In this document: one piece after another, positions 41,386 to 51,373 of the stretch | Position numbering within the stretch: the stretch's first letter is position 1 | Layout: every line of letters begins with the position of its first letter | Origin: Phenylobacterium sp. | Lineage (GTDB): Bacteria; Pseudomonadota; Alphaproteobacteria; Caulobacterales; Caulobacteraceae | Direction: 5' to 3' | Length of the DNA: 64,000 bases | Assembly (NCBI GenBank): GCA_017991675.1 | Contig: JAGOQB010000003.1 | Location: forward strand, 186,001-250,000 | Notes under the pieces: generated by a model | Seen by the model: only the letters and a program-made list of their open reading frames with translations | The model's database searches: none | What the model was told of the DNA's origin: nothing | Position numbers and translations under genes: made by a program

Positions 41386-42393
41386 CTACTCGGCCGCCAT
41401 CGCCAGGGCGCTGCCGCGGGTCAGCGAGGTCTTCGCCGCCAGCGCGACCTTGGCCGCCTCGTATTCGGCGGCCAGCCGATCGATCATCTCGCCGGCGCTC
41501 GGGATCTCCTTGACCGCGCCGATCCCCTGACCGCAGCCCCAGATGTCCTTCCAGGCCTTGGCCTTCTGGTTGCCGCCCGAACCGAAGCTCATCTTCGACG
41601 GATCCGATTCCGGCAGGTTGTCCGGGTCCAGGCCCGCAGCCTCGATCGACGGGCGCAGGTAGTTGCCGTGCACGCCGGTGAACAGGTTCGAGTAGACGAT
41701 GTCGTCGCCGCTGCTGGCCACGATCATGTCCTTGTAGCCCTGCTGAGCGTTGGCTTCCTTCGTCGCGATGAAGGCCGAGCCGATATAGGCGAGGTCCGCC
41801 CCCATAGCCTGGGCGCCCAGGATCGCCGCGCCGTTGGCGATCGAACCCGACAGGGCGATCGGGCCGTCGAACCACTCGCGCAGCTCCTGCACCAGGGCGA
41901 AGGGCGACAAGTGGCCGGCATGGCCGCCGGCGCCGGCCGCCACCGGGATCAGGCCATCGGCGCCCTTCTCCACCGCCTTGCGGGCGAAGCGGTCGTTGAT
42001 CACGTCATGCAGCACGACGCCGCCGTACGAGTGGATCGCCTTGTTCACGTCCTCGCGCGCGCCGAGCGAGGTGATGGTCACCGGCACCTTGTACTTCACG
42101 GCCATCTCGACGTCGTGCTCGAGCCGGTCGTTGGTCTTGTGGACGATCTGGTTCATCGCGAACGGGGCGGAAGGAGTGTCCGGGTTCTTGCGGTCCCAAT
42201 CGGCCAGTTCCTCGGTGATCTGGGCCAGCCATTCGTCGAGCTGGCTCGCCGGGCGCGCATTGAGCGCCGGGAACGAACCGACGATCCCGGCCTTGCACTG
42301 GGCGATCACGAGTTCCGGGCCGGAGATGATGAACAGCGGCGAGCCGATCACCGGAATGCGCAGGCGCTCTGCGAGAATGGGGGGCAAGGCCAT
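41386..42393 (-). CDS. Nitronate monooxygenase family protein
   Basis: A 335-residue FMN-dependent TIM-barrel protein. Typical motifs: RLRIPVIGSPLFIISGPELV at the N-terminus, PVAAGAGGHAGHLSPFALV with the glycine-rich FMN loop and catalytic-type His, and IALSGSIANGAAILGAQAMGADLAYIGSAF. It oxidises nitronates such as propionate 3-nitronate to nitrite and carbonyls. Divergent from mutA with a 135-base gap that has an AT-rich centre (TTTTTACAGCGTACAC). Confidence 0.9.
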   Translation of the reverse strand: MALPPILAERLRIPVIGSPLFIISGPELVIAQCKAGIVGSFPALNARPASQLDEWLAQITEELADWDRKNPDTPSAPFAMNQIVHKTNDRLEHDVEMAVKYKVPVTITSLGAREDVNKAIHSYGGVVLHDVINDRFARKAVEKGADGLIPVAAGAGGHAGHLSPFALVQELREWFDGPIALSGSIANGAAILGAQAMGADLAYIGSAFIATKEANAQQGYKDMIVASSGDDIVYSNLFTGVHGNYLRPSIEAAGLDPDNLPESDPSKMSFGSGGNQKAKAWKDIWGCGQGIGAVKEIPSAGEMIDRLAAEYEAAKVALAAKTSLTRGSALAMAAE

Positions 42394-42528
42394 AGGGGCG
42401 TCCTTATGAGATGTGTCGATCTAATTTTTACAGCGTACACACAAAAAATCACCCCACGCAAGCACCCCGTCCCGCCTGACCCCGCGTGAACTTGACGCGT
42501 CGCTGGGTCAGGTCGCAATGACAGGGTG

Positions 42529-43959
42529 ATGACCGATACTTCGATCGCTTCCGGCGCCTTCCCGCCCGCCACCGCCGCCGACTGGCGCGCCCTGGTGGAA
42601 AAGACCCTGAAAGATGCTCCCTTCGAGAGCCTTCAGCGCACCACGCTCGAGGGTCTGCCCATCGCTCCGCTCTACGAAGCCGGGCGCGAGGGGCCGAAGT
42701 TCGCGCCGCGGCCGCATGACGCCGAACGCCCCTGGGACCTGCGGGCCGCCGTCGCCCACCCCGACCCGGCGCGCGCCCGCGCCGACCTGCTGACCGACCT
42801 GGAGGGCGGCGCGGCGTCCGGCCTCGTCCGCATCGACCCGACCGGCGCCAGCGGCGTGGCCGTCGGCTCGGCCGCCGACCTGGCTAGGGTGCTCGACGGC
42901 GTGATGCTGGAGCTGGCGCCGGTGGCGCTGGATGCGGGTTTCCTCGGCCCGAAGGCGGCCGACTGGCTCGCCGCGGCCGCCAAGGGCTCGCCCAACGCCC
43001 TGCTCTTCTTCCACATGGATCCGCTCGGCGCCTTCGCGCAGGCCGGCGAGAGCCCCGGCCCGGTCGAGAGCCACCTGGTCTCCGCCGCCACAGTCGGCGC
43101 CCGCCTGGCCGAATCCTATCCCAAGGCCGGGCTGTTCCTGGCCTCCGGACGGGTGATCCACGAGGCCGGCGGCGGCGAGGCCGGCGAACTGGCCTTCATG
43201 CTCGCCTCGGCGCTCGCCTACGCCAAGGCGCTGGTGCGTGCCGGCCTGACCATGGATCAGGCCTTCGCCGGCATCACGCTCGGCCTGTCCGCCGACGCCG
43301 ACTATTTCGCCTCGATCGCCAAGCTCCGCGCCGCCCGCGTGCTGTGGGCGCAGCTCACCAAGGCCTGCGGCGTGACCGCCCCGGCCCGGATCGAGGCCCG
43401 GTCTTCGCAGCGCATGCTGACTGCGCAGGATCCCTGGACCAACATGCTGCGCCTGACCTCGGCCGGGTTCGGCGCGGCGGTCGGCGGCGCTGACGCCGTG
43501 GTGCTGGGCGCCTTCACCGACGCGATCGGCCTGCCCACGGCCTTCGCCCGCCGTCAGAGCCGCAACACCCAGCTGGTGCTGATGGAGGAGGCCCACCTCG
43601 GCCGGGTCGCCGACCCCGCCGCCGGCTCGGGCTACATCGAAGCCCTCACCGACGAGATGGCTCGCGCCGCCTGGGCCCAGTTCCAGGCGATGGAGGCCGA
43701 GGGCGGCGCTGTCGCGGCCCTGGCCTCGGGCCATGTCGCGGCCCAGGTCGCCGCCACTTGCGCGGCTCGCCAAGCCGCCGGCCCGCCGAAGATCGTCGGC
43801 GTCACCGCCTTCCCGCCGACCGAGGACGCGCCGGTCGAGGTCGAGCGGCCGAACCCCGTTTCGGCCGACGCCCCGTCGCCGCGTCTGCCCGGGCCCGACG
43901 GCCGCTGCCCGCCGCTCGCCCCCATCCGTATCGCCGCGCCGCACGAGGCCGCCCGATGA
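42529..43959 (+). CDS. mutA: Methylmalonyl-CoA mutase small subunit
   Basis: A 476-residue homologue of the mutase catalytic subunit without an intact B12 site, as is usual for MutA. It has the TIM-barrel half: [71 protein letters not shown] and [21 protein letters not shown]. The B12 DxHxxG motif is absent. The ATG at 42529 is preferred to the GTG one codon earlier. It overlaps mutB by 4 bases (ATGA); the subunits form a heterodimer that interconverts succinyl-CoA and methylmalonyl-CoA. Confidence 0.94.
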   Translation: MTDTSIASGAFPPATAADWRALVEKTLKDAPFESLQRTTLEGLPIAPLYEAGREGPKFAPRPHDAERPWDLRAAVAHPDPARARADLLTDLEGGAASGLVRIDPTGASGVAVGSAADLARVLDGVMLELAPVALDAGFLGPKAADWLAAAAKGSPNALLFFHMDPLGAFAQAGESPGPVESHLVSAATVGARLAESYPKAGLFLASGRVIHEAGGGEAGELAFMLASALAYAKALVRAGLTMDQAFAGITLGLSADADYFASIAKLRAARVLWAQLTKACGVTAPARIEARSSQRMLTAQDPWTNMLRLTSAGFGAAVGGADAVVLGAFTDAIGLPTAFARRQSRNTQLVLMEEAHLGRVADPAAGSGYIEALTDEMARAAWAQFQAMEAEGGAVAALASGHVAAQVAATCAARQAAGPPKIVGVTAFPPTEDAPVEVERPNPVSADAPSPRLPGPDGRCPPLAPIRIAAPHEAAR

Positions 43960-46106
43960 GCCAGTTCCCCGACTTCACCGCCCTGCCCTTCGACGCCGAC
44001 CGCGCCGCTGCGCCGCTCGCCGCGGGCGCCGCCTGGGAGACGCCGGAAGGCATCGCCGTCCGCCCGTCCTACGGCCCGGCCGATATCGCCGGCCTCGCCA
44101 CCGGCTATCCGGGCCTCGCGCCGTTCGTGCGCGGCCCCTACCCGACCATGTACCTCACCAATCCGTGGACCGTCCGCCAGTATGCGGGCTTCTCCACGGC
44201 CGAGGATTCCAACGCCTTCTATCGCCGCAACCTGGCCGCCGGGCAGATGGGCCTGTCGGTCGCCTTCGACCTGGCCACCCACCGCGGCTACGACAGCGAT
44301 CACCCGCGGGTGAAGGGCGACGTCGGCATGGCGGGCGTCGCCATCGACTCGATCCTCGACATGCGCACGCTGTTCGACGGCATCCCGCTCGACAAGATGA
44401 GCGTCTCGATGACCATGAACGGCGCGGTGCTGCCGATCCTGGCGCTCTACATCGTGGCGGCCGAGGAACAGGGCGTGCCGCACGCCAAGCTGTCGGGCAC
44501 CATCCAAAACGACATCCTCAAGGAGTTCCTGGTCCGGAACACCTACATCTATCCGCCCGCGCCCTCGATGCGGATCATTTCCGACATCTTTTCATACACT
44601 TCGCGCGAAATGCCGAAGTTCAACTCGATCTCGATCAGCGGCTATCACATCCAGGAGGCCGGCGCGACGCTGGACCTGGAGCTGGCCTACACCCTGGCCG
44701 ACGGCGTCGAGTACGTGCGCGCCGGGGTCGCCGCCGGCATGAGCGTCGACCAGTTCGCGCCGCGCCTGTCGTTCTTCTGGAACGCCGGCATGAACGCCTT
44801 CATGGAGATCGCCAAGCAGCGCGCCGGCCGGCTGCTGTGGGCCAAGCTGATGAAGGACGAGTTCGCCCCCAAGGACTCCCGCTCGCTCTCCCTGCGCGCC
44901 CACACCCAGACCAGCGGCTGGAGCCTGGCGGCGCACGACGTCTACAACAACGTGCCGCGCACCCTGGTCGAGGCGATCGCCGCCACCGGCGGCCAGACCC
45001 AGAGCCTGCACACCAACTCGCTGGACGAAGCCCTGGCCCTGCCCACCGACTTCTCGGCCCGCATCGCCCGCAACACCCAACTGTTCCTACAGCTGGAGAG
45101 CGGCCAGACCCGCGTCGTCGATCCCTGGGGCGGCTCCTACTATGTCGAACGCCTGACCGCCGACCTCGCCGCCCGCGCCCTGGAGCACATCGCCGAGGTC
45201 GAGGCCCTGGGCGGCATGGCCAAGGCTATCGAGGACGGCCTGCCCAAGCGCCGCATCGAGGAGGCCAGCGCCCGCACCCAGGCCCGCATCGACGCCGGCC
45301 GCCAGAGCGTCGTCGGCGTCAACCGCTACAAGCCCGACGTCGCCGACGAGATCCCGGTGCTCAAGGTCGACAACACCGCCGTGCGCGAGCGTCAGCTGGA
45401 AAAGCTGCAGCGCCTGCGCGCCGAGCGCGACCCCGCCGCCGTCGAGGCCGCCCTCACCGCCCTGACCGAAGGCGCGGCCGGGAACGGCAACCTGCTCGAA
45501 CTGTCGGTCAACGCCGCCCGCGCCAAGGCGACGGTAGGCGAGATCAGCCTGGCCCTGGAAAAGGTGTTCGGCCGCCATGCCGCCGAGGCCTCCGCCGTCA
45601 CCGGCGTCTATCTGCGCGAATCCGGCGCCACGCCCCAGGCCGAGCGCGCCAAGGCGATGACCGAGGCGTTCCGCCAGGCCGACGGCCGCAAGCCGCGGGT
45701 GATGATCGCCAAGATGGGCCAGGACGGCCACGACCGCGGCCAGAAGGTGATCGCCTCCGGCTTCGCCGACCTCGGCTTCGACGTCGACATCGGCAACCTG
45801 TTCCAGACCCCGGCCGAGGCCGCGGCCCAGGCCGTCGCCGAGAACGTCCACGTGGTCGGCGCCAGCTCGCTGGCCGCGGGCCACCTGACCCTGGTGCCGG
45901 AACTGAAGGACGAACTGGCCAAGCTGGGGCGTGCGGACATCCTGGTCGTCGTCGGCGGGGTGATCCCGCCCGAGGACTTCCAGGCCCTGCGCGACGCTGG
46001 CGTGGCCGCGATCTTCACCCCCGGCACGGTGGTGCCCGAGGCGGCGATCGAGGTGCTCGACCGGCTCAACGAACAGATGGGCTACGCCCAGCTCGAAAAG
46101 GCCTGA
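43956..46106 (+). CDS. mutB: Methylmalonyl-CoA mutase large (catalytic) subunit
   Basis: A 716-residue catalytic subunit. The barrel begins [20 protein letters not shown] and has the substrate region [32 protein letters not shown] and [17 protein letters not shown]. The C-terminal cobalamin domain shows [20 protein letters not shown] (lower-ligand His in DGHDRG near residue 591), with [12 protein letters not shown] and VGGVIPPED following. All features of the active subunit are intact. It makes propionyl-CoA-derived carbon available to the TCA cycle; no meaB chaperone is seen in the window. Confidence 0.97.
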   Translation: MSQFPDFTALPFDADRAAAPLAAGAAWETPEGIAVRPSYGPADIAGLATGYPGLAPFVRGPYPTMYLTNPWTVRQYAGFSTAEDSNAFYRRNLAAGQMGLSVAFDLATHRGYDSDHPRVKGDVGMAGVAIDSILDMRTLFDGIPLDKMSVSMTMNGAVLPILALYIVAAEEQGVPHAKLSGTIQNDILKEFLVRNTYIYPPAPSMRIISDIFSYTSREMPKFNSISISGYHIQEAGATLDLELAYTLADGVEYVRAGVAAGMSVDQFAPRLSFFWNAGMNAFMEIAKQRAGRLLWAKLMKDEFAPKDSRSLSLRAHTQTSGWSLAAHDVYNNVPRTLVEAIAATGGQTQSLHTNSLDEALALPTDFSARIARNTQLFLQLESGQTRVVDPWGGSYYVERLTADLAARALEHIAEVEALGGMAKAIEDGLPKRRIEEASARTQARIDAGRQSVVGVNRYKPDVADEIPVLKVDNTAVRERQLEKLQRLRAERDPAAVEAALTALTEGAAGNGNLLELSVNAARAKATVGEISLALEKVFGRHAAEASAVTGVYLRESGATPQAERAKAMTEAFRQADGRKPRVMIAKMGQDGHDRGQKVIASGFADLGFDVDIGNLFQTPAEAAAQAVAENVHVVGASSLAAGHLTLVPELKDELAKLGRADILVVVGGVIPPEDFQALRDAGVAAIFTPGTVVPEAAIEVLDRLNEQMGYAQLEKA

Positions 46107-46175
46107 ACCGCCAGCGAGGCTGGAACGCCGGGGCCGTCCGGGGCAGACTGGCGCGCGCCCAATCAGGAGTACGCC

Positions 46176-46499
46176 ATGTTCATCGCCATGAACCGCTTCC
46201 AGGTCCTGCGCGGACAGGAGAGCGCCTTCGAAGCCGTGTGGCTGTCGCGTGAGACGCACCTGGAGCAGGTTCCCGGCTTCCTCGGCTTCAGCCTGCTGCG
46301 CGGTCCTGAGCGCGACGACCACACGCTCTACGCCTCGCACTCGCGCTGGGCGTCCAGGGGCGCGTTCGAGGCCTGGACCAAGTCGGAGGCCTTCCGCCTC
46401 GCCCACAAGGGCGCCGGGGACAACAAGCCGCTTTATGCCGGCCATCCGCAGTTCGAAGGCTTCGAGGTCCTGCAGAGCGTGACCCCGGCCGCGGCCTAA
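46176..46499 (+). CDS. Antibiotic biosynthesis monooxygenase / IsdG-like protein
   Basis: A 107-residue ferredoxin-like fold protein: MFIAMNRFQVLRGQESAFEA, LEQVPGFLGFSLLRGP, and a segment SRWASRGAFEAWTKSEAFRLAH. The Asn (residue 6), Trp and His fit the triad of IsdG-type heme-degrading enzymes, but the ABM superfamily is broad. It has a good SD (CAGGAG) and overlaps the convergent VOC gene by 4 bases. It may release iron from heme; assignment to heme is tentative. Confidence 0.78.
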   Translation: MFIAMNRFQVLRGQESAFEAVWLSRETHLEQVPGFLGFSLLRGPERDDHTLYASHSRWASRGAFEAWTKSEAFRLAHKGAGDNKPLYAGHPQFEGFEVLQSVTPAAA

Positions 46500-46864
46500 C
46501 CCGAGCCGATCATCACCAGATTGCCCTCGCTGTCGCGCAGCAGGGCGTAGCGCTCCTTCGGCGACCAGGGCGCGTCGATCGGCTCCTGGTCGAACACGAC
46601 CTTGCGGCCGCTCAGCTCCCTGAAGGCGACGTCGACGTCGGCGACGACCAGGATCAGGCTGGGCTGCTCGCCGAGCGCCTCGTTGGCGCGCTTCTCGAAC
46701 AGGATCTTGGTCGGGGAGCCCGGCACTTCGAACTCGATCCAGCGCCAGCCGCTGCCGTAGCGCTGGTCCGCCGCCAGGGTCAGGCCCATCACGTCGCGAT
46801 AGAAGACAACCGCCCGGTCCTGGTCGCTCACCGGCAATCCTGCGAACTTCACGTGCTTGAACAT
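46496..46864 (-). CDS. VOC family (glyoxalase/bleomycin resistance) protein
   Basis: A 122-residue single VOC domain pair of beta-alpha-beta-beta-beta units: KFAGLPVSDQDRAVVFYRDVMGLTLAAD at the N-terminus and GRKVVFDQEPIDAPW, RDSEGNLVMIGSG at the C-terminus. His/Glu metal ligand positions are only partly kept (the first His is in MFKHVKFAG). Substrate unknown. Downstream of DUF4112 gene at 18 bases, same strand. Confidence 0.88.
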   Translation of the reverse strand: MFKHVKFAGLPVSDQDRAVVFYRDVMGLTLAADQRYGSGWRWIEFEVPGSPTKILFEKRANEALGEQPSLILVVADVDVAFRELSGRKVVFDQEPIDAPWSPKERYALLRDSEGNLVMIGSG

Positions 46865-46882
46865 CGCCGTGCCTCCGCCGCC

Positions 46883-47317
46883 CTAGATCGTCTTGGGCGC
46901 GACCTTCATCGCCTTCGCACGCCGCCCGGACTTGCCGTACCAGGTCGGCGGCAGCTCCGCCGGGCCGTGGCGCGCCTCGATGTCCTTTTGCAGCGCGCCT
47001 GCGGCCATCAGATGGCCGGGGAACAGGGTGTCGACCGCCCAGCCGACCACCGGCGGCACCGAGGCGGCCGAGTCCAGCAGCAGATAGGCCGCCATCCGCG
47101 CCAGGGTCGGCAACGAGGCGCCGGCCACCACGCCCTGATAGAGCAGCAACCCGCCCGCCCCGAGGCTGTAGGCGGTGCCGGCCACCGGCACCCAGGCCAG
47201 GACGCCGTCCAGCCCGATCCCGACCGGCCCCACCCCGACCAGCCGGTCGGAGAGGCGCTTGATCCGCTCGGCGGCCCGCCAGGCCCCGTGCGCGCGTTCC
47301 TTGTCGTCAGCCATCAC
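46883..47317 (-). CDS. DUF4112 membrane protein
   Basis: A 144-residue protein of DUF4112: RIKRLSDRLVGVGPVGIGLDGVLAWVPVAGTAYSLGAGGLLLYQG, where two hydrophobic spans separate a short loop, and PPVVGWAVDTLFPGHLMAAGALQKDIEARHG. Function unknown; the family is found in many alphaproteobacteria. The pair with the VOC gene is close enough for an operon. Confidence 0.85.
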   Translation of the reverse strand: MMADDKERAHGAWRAAERIKRLSDRLVGVGPVGIGLDGVLAWVPVAGTAYSLGAGGLLLYQGVVAGASLPTLARMAAYLLLDSAASVPPVVGWAVDTLFPGHLMAAGALQKDIEARHGPAELPPTWYGKSGRRAKAMKVAPKTI

Positions 47318-47353
47318 GTTTCCACGTCATCGCCAGGATATAGGAACTACAGC

Positions 47354-48337
47354 CTAGCCCCAAAGCTGCGGCGTGGGCGGAAAAATCAGCGAGCCGTCGT
47401 ACACCAGGCCCGGTTCGCGATCGCGGGCGAGCAGCAGCGGCCCGTCGAGGTCGGCCACCTCAGCCCCTTGGGCGATGATCATCGCCGGCGCCATGGCCAG
47501 CGAGGTCGCCACCATGCAGCCGGCCATCAGCTCCAGGCCCAGGGACCGCGCCTGCGCCACGACCGCCAGGGCCTCGGTCAGCCCGCCGGCCTTGTCGAGC
47601 TTGACATTGACCGCGCCATAGCGCCGCGCGCAGGTCGCCAGTTCGCGGCGGGTGTGCAGGCTTTCGTCGGCGCACAGCAAGACCGGGCTGGACCAGCCCT
47701 CCAGCGCCTCGTCGATGTCGGCATGCAGCGGCTGCTCGATCATCTTGACGTCGAGCCGCGCGAATTCCGGGGCCAGCCGGACGAGGTCGTCGAAGCTCAA
47801 GCCTTCGTTGCCGTCGACGATCAGCCGGGTCTTCGGGGCGGCGGCGCGCACCGCGGCCACCCGGTCCAGGTCGTCAGGCCCGCCGATCTTCAGCTTCAAG
47901 AACGGCCGGCGCGCCATCGGCCTGGCGGCCTGCGCCATCGCTTCGGGGGTGTCGAGACTGAGGGTGTAGCAGGTCTTGACCGGGTCCAGGCGCGCCCGCC
48001 CCGCGGCCTGCCAGGCCGGGACGCCGCTCAGCTTGGCCTCCAGGTCCCAGAGCGCGCAATCCAGCGCATTGCGCGCCGCGCCCGGCGGCATGGCGTCCTG
48101 CAGCGCCTGCCGGGTCAGACCCGCTTCCAGGGCCGGGCGCAGCGCCTCGATCCGGGCCAGCTCGCCCTCGACGCTCTCGCCATATCGCCCATAGGGCACG
48201 GCCTCGCCGCGTCCGCTCGCCTCGCCCTCGCCAATCTCGGCGACGATGACATGGGCCTCGGTCTTGGCGCCCCGCGCGATCACAAAGGCGCCGGCCAGCG
48301 GCCAGCGCTCGTCGCGGACGGTCAGACGCCGGCTCAA
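47354..48337 (-). CDS. L-Ala-D/L-Glu (dipeptide) epimerase, enolase superfamily
   Basis: A 327-residue enolase-superfamily enzyme. The catalytic set is visible: RPFLKLKIGGP (KxK), TRLIVDGNEGLS (Asp), VKMIEQPLHAD (Glu), LLCADESLHT (Asp/Glu) and VNVKLDKAGGLTEA (Lys). These match dipeptide epimerases acting in cell-wall peptide recycling. The ATG overlaps the stop of the upstream tipN-like gene by 4 bases, so it is co-translated with a polarity factor, an uncommon pairing. Confidence 0.9.
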   Translation of the reverse strand: MSRRLTVRDERWPLAGAFVIARGAKTEAHVIVAEIGEGEASGRGEAVPYGRYGESVEGELARIEALRPALEAGLTRQALQDAMPPGAARNALDCALWDLEAKLSGVPAWQAAGRARLDPVKTCYTLSLDTPEAMAQAARPMARRPFLKLKIGGPDDLDRVAAVRAAAPKTRLIVDGNEGLSFDDLVRLAPEFARLDVKMIEQPLHADIDEALEGWSSPVLLCADESLHTRRELATCARRYGAVNVKLDKAGGLTEALAVVAQARSLGLELMAGCMVATSLAMAPAMIIAQGAEVADLDGPLLLARDREPGLVYDGSLIFPPTPQLWG

Positions 48338-50877
48338 GCCAGATCGCCTGCCGCGGCGTCGAACAGCAGGTAGGTCCGGCCGGCCTCCGAGCTCAGCAGC
48401 TTCTCCACCACCAGCCCCGCGGCGTCGCGTTCGGCCGCGTCCTCCAGCAGTTCGTTGTAGCGGGCCAGGTAGGTCGTCACCTGCCGCTTCAGCGGCTCGT
48501 CGCTGAACAGCTTGCGGGTCAACCGGCGCGTGGCGGCCGGGGCCAGCTTGCGGACCACCGTCCGCGCGCCGTCCACGTCGCGCATCTGCAACGCCGCGGC
48601 CAGCTCGTGAATGCGGCTGCGCGGCAGCAGCGCGGTCGGATCGATGCCCATCGCGCCGATCTCGTCGGCGAGGATCTCTTCCAGCGGGCGGGCCGCCGCC
48701 TCGGCCTCCGCCTCGCCCTCGTCGTCATGCTCCTCGAGCGACGACAACAGGTCCTTCCAGGTCCAGCCTTCGCTGGCGGGCTCCTCGTGACGCCCGCCGG
48801 CCTGTTCGAAGACATGCGAGAACTCGGCGTCGGTCGCCGTCGGCGTCAGGCGCAGACGCGGCCGGCCGCGCTCGCCGGCCTCGTCCGCCGGCGCCAGTTC
48901 GTTCAGTTCCAGCTCGTCGGCTTCGTCGGCCGGCTCAGGCGCGGGCTCGACGACCGGGGCGGCCGCCGGTTCGGCCGGGGCCACGGCCTTGGCGGCCAGG
49001 CGCTCGCGCAGAGACACGCGCTCCGGACGCAACGGCGCGGGCGCCGGCGGCGGCGCGCCCGCCGAGGTGGCCACCGAGCCCATCAGCCGCACGGCCTCGC
49101 TCAGCATGTCGTAGTTGCGCCGCACGCGCTCCTGGAACGCCTCGTCGATCGCCTGGGTCTCGTCGGCCGTGCGCCGCGCGTGATCCATCAGCTCGTCGAT
49201 GCTCTCGGCCACGGCCATCCGGACCTCTTCGGCGCGGTCGCGGGCGGCGGCCGGCAGCTTGGTCGCCCGCTCCTCGATCTCGCCCAGCATGCCGGTCAGC
49301 TCGTCCAGCGTGGCGCGGGCGGCCCGCGCGCCCTCGTCCAGCTTGCTGATGGTCGCCGCGCCGGCCTGCTCGACCATCTTCGCCGATTGTTCGATCAGGG
49401 CGCGAGCCTCCTCGAGCCGCGCCTCGAACACCTTGTTGGCCTGCTGGCCGGCGGTGAAGGCCGCCTCCGACAACTGGTCGACCTGGTCGCGAGCGGTCTC
49501 GGCATGGCGCGCGGCCACCTGGCGCGTGTCCTCGGCCGCCTGGGTCATGGCGGTGATCGCAGCGCGCGTCTGCTCCTCCAGGCGCGCGCGCTCGGCGGCG
49601 GCGGCCGCAGCCACGGCTTCCACAGAGTGCAGGGTCGACTGCCCGAATTCGTCGCGTTCGGCCTTGGCCGACTCCGCCAGCTCGCGGAACTGGGCGGTCG
49701 CCTCGGCCATCAGCTGGCGCAGCGCCTCGCCGCCCTTCACGGCGCGGTCGCCCATCTCGGCGGCCGACAGACGCGCCTGGCCGATGAATTCCGAGAGCTG
49801 GGCGGTGTGGGTCTCGGCCTGGGCGGCGAAGCTCTCATGGTCGGCGCGCAGCGCATGGGCGGCGGTGACCAGGCCGGCGCGCTGTTCGGTCAGCCCCTTC
49901 TCGACCGCGCCGATCTGCTCGGTCACCCCGAGGCCGGCGGTCTCCAGTCGGGCGATATGGCGGGTCAGGTCCTCGGCAGCGGTGCGGGCGACGTCGCTGG
50001 TCTCGCCGGCCGCGGCAGCCAGGTCGGCGGCCCGGGCGGCCAGCGAGGCTTCGGCCTCGCGCAGCTGGGCCTCGGCCAGGTCGGACGCCTCGCCGACCAT
50101 CTTCGCCTGGCGGGTGATCGCGTCGGCCACCGCGGCGGCCTGCGAGTCGAGGGTCTGGGCCAGGCCGCCCAGTTCGCTGCGCTCGCGGCCCAGGCTTTCG
50201 GACAGGCCCTGGGCGGTGCGCGCGGCGTTGGCGGCGGCGGCGGCGAGTTCCTCGCTCTCGCCGGCCAGCGCCTGGCGCAGCACGATGATCGTATCGCGCG
50301 CTTCCTGCGCGGCGGCGCCGGCGCGGGCGATCTCCTCGCGCATGGCGTGGACCAGGTCGACGGTCTGAGCGCCCGCGGCCATCGCCGGGGTCACCATCTC
50401 GTCGGCCAGGGTTTTGGTGCGCCGGGCTTCGGCGCCGAGCAACTGGCCTTGGCGGACCATGTAGGCCAGCGCCCAGACGAGGGCCGCCGGGCCGATGGCC
50501 AGCGCCGCGAACACGGCGACCGCGAACGGCTCGAAATCGAACGGAGCGACGGAGCGGCGATACCCCCAGGCGAAGGCGATCGGGGCGCAGGCCCACAGCA
50601 CCGAAACCACCAGGGCGGCCATGTAGATCGTCCAGCCCGACGACGGCGCCACCGGCGTAGTCGGGGTCACCGGAATGCGCGGGGTCAGCCGCGAGGAATT
50701 GCTCGCGGGCGTCGACGTCTTGGCCTCGGCCGCCAGGTCGCCCGACGGCGGCGGGGCGAAGGCGAAAGCCTGATCGGCCGCCGCGGCCTCGGCCAAATCG
50801 ACGCGCTCAGGCGCCGGTGCGCCTTCTCCGTCAAGCGATTGCAGGTCGACCGGTTGTTGCCGCTTCTTGATCTTCAT
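48334..50877 (-). CDS. tipN: TipN-like polar localisation protein
   Basis: An 847-residue protein: acidic/proline-rich cytoplasmic start MKIKKRQQPVDLQSLDGEG, two membrane spans at about 80-106 (WTIYMAALVVSVLWACAPIA) and 112-140 (FAVAVFAALAIGPAALVWALA), then a long coiled coil (145-620; for example ERARLEEQTRAAITAMTQA and AEERATKL-type heptads), and a C-terminal globular part (AALQMRDVDGARTVVRKLAP). This architecture and length match TipN, which marks the new pole after division in Caulobacter and directs flagellum placement. Start at 50877 is chosen because an upstream in-frame ATG has no SD. I did not compare it to TipN by alignment. Confidence 0.72.
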   Translation of the reverse strand: MKIKKRQQPVDLQSLDGEGAPAPERVDLAEAAAADQAFAFAPPPSGDLAAEAKTSTPASNSSRLTPRIPVTPTTPVAPSSGWTIYMAALVVSVLWACAPIAFAWGYRRSVAPFDFEPFAVAVFAALAIGPAALVWALAYMVRQGQLLGAEARRTKTLADEMVTPAMAAGAQTVDLVHAMREEIARAGAAAQEARDTIIVLRQALAGESEELAAAAANAARTAQGLSESLGRERSELGGLAQTLDSQAAAVADAITRQAKMVGEASDLAEAQLREAEASLAARAADLAAAAGETSDVARTAAEDLTRHIARLETAGLGVTEQIGAVEKGLTEQRAGLVTAAHALRADHESFAAQAETHTAQLSEFIGQARLSAAEMGDRAVKGGEALRQLMAEATAQFRELAESAKAERDEFGQSTLHSVEAVAAAAAAERARLEEQTRAAITAMTQAAEDTRQVAARHAETARDQVDQLSEAAFTAGQQANKVFEARLEEARALIEQSAKMVEQAGAATISKLDEGARAARATLDELTGMLGEIEERATKLPAAARDRAEEVRMAVAESIDELMDHARRTADETQAIDEAFQERVRRNYDMLSEAVRLMGSVATSAGAPPPAPAPLRPERVSLRERLAAKAVAPAEPAAAPVVEPAPEPADEADELELNELAPADEAGERGRPRLRLTPTATDAEFSHVFEQAGGRHEEPASEGWTWKDLLSSLEEHDDEGEAEAEAAARPLEEILADEIGAMGIDPTALLPRSRIHELAAALQMRDVDGARTVVRKLAPAATRRLTRKLFSDEPLKRQVTTYLARYNELLEDAAERDAAGLVVEKLLSSEAGRTYLLFDAAAGDLA

Positions 50878-51014
50878 GGCCCGTCGTAAGCGGCCTTCCA
50901 CCCCTGCCGGCGGACGCGCAACACACGCACGCCCGTCATTGCACCCAGGATCGAAGGATTACCGGCGAACGCCCGCGAGGCAAAGCACTGATCGGCAGGC
51001 GCAGGCTGCGGCCC

Positions 51015-51266
51015 TTAGGTCCGCAGCAGCTTGGCGCGGGTCTCGGGACAGATTTCGCGGACCATGGTCGGTCCCTTGCCGGACTTGGCGATCACCCGCG
51101 GCGCGGGATTTACGGGCGTCTTGCGGCTGATCGTGCGCGCGACCGTACGCTCCGCCGGAACAGGCTTTTCCACCTGCTGGGCGTCCAGCGTCACGCCGAA
51201 ATGCGAATAGGCCGCGGCGGATGACGACACCACCACGGCAGCCACGATCTCGGTAAAGGTCTGCAT
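51015..51266 (-). CDS. Small hypothetical exported or membrane protein
   Basis: An 83-residue protein starting MQTFTEIVAAVVVSSSAAAYSHFGV, with a hydrophobic stretch near the N-terminus, followed by a basic region (RTVARTISRKTPVNPAPRVIAKSGKGPTM) and VREICPETRAKLLRT. No family is recognised. The gap between tipN and ogt (about 500 bases) otherwise holds nothing definite. Confidence 0.5.
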   Translation of the reverse strand: MQTFTEIVAAVVVSSSAAAYSHFGVTLDAQQVEKPVPAERTVARTISRKTPVNPAPRVIAKSGKGPTMVREICPETRAKLLRT

Positions 51267-51373
51267 CGGAGCTCTCCCGTCCGCCCGACACGATTCCAGC
51301 GAGCGTCGTTATACGATGGCCGCTGCGATCGGGCGATGTGTCGCAACATGAAATTTCAGTCATGAAGCGTCGA

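Noticed and set aside
42394-42528. A riboswitch (cobalamin) before mutA
   Set aside because: The 135-base divergent gap is too short and lacks a recognisable B12-box; no support.
43733-46252. Very long plus-strand reading overlapping mutB
   Set aside because: It is an out-of-frame Arg/Pro-rich shadow of mutB, a usual artefact at this GC content.
48607-50889. Plus-strand reading opposite the tipN-like gene
   Set aside because: It is a Gly/Arg/Leu/Gln-rich antisense shadow with no motif; the coiled-coil protein on the minus strand accounts for the region.
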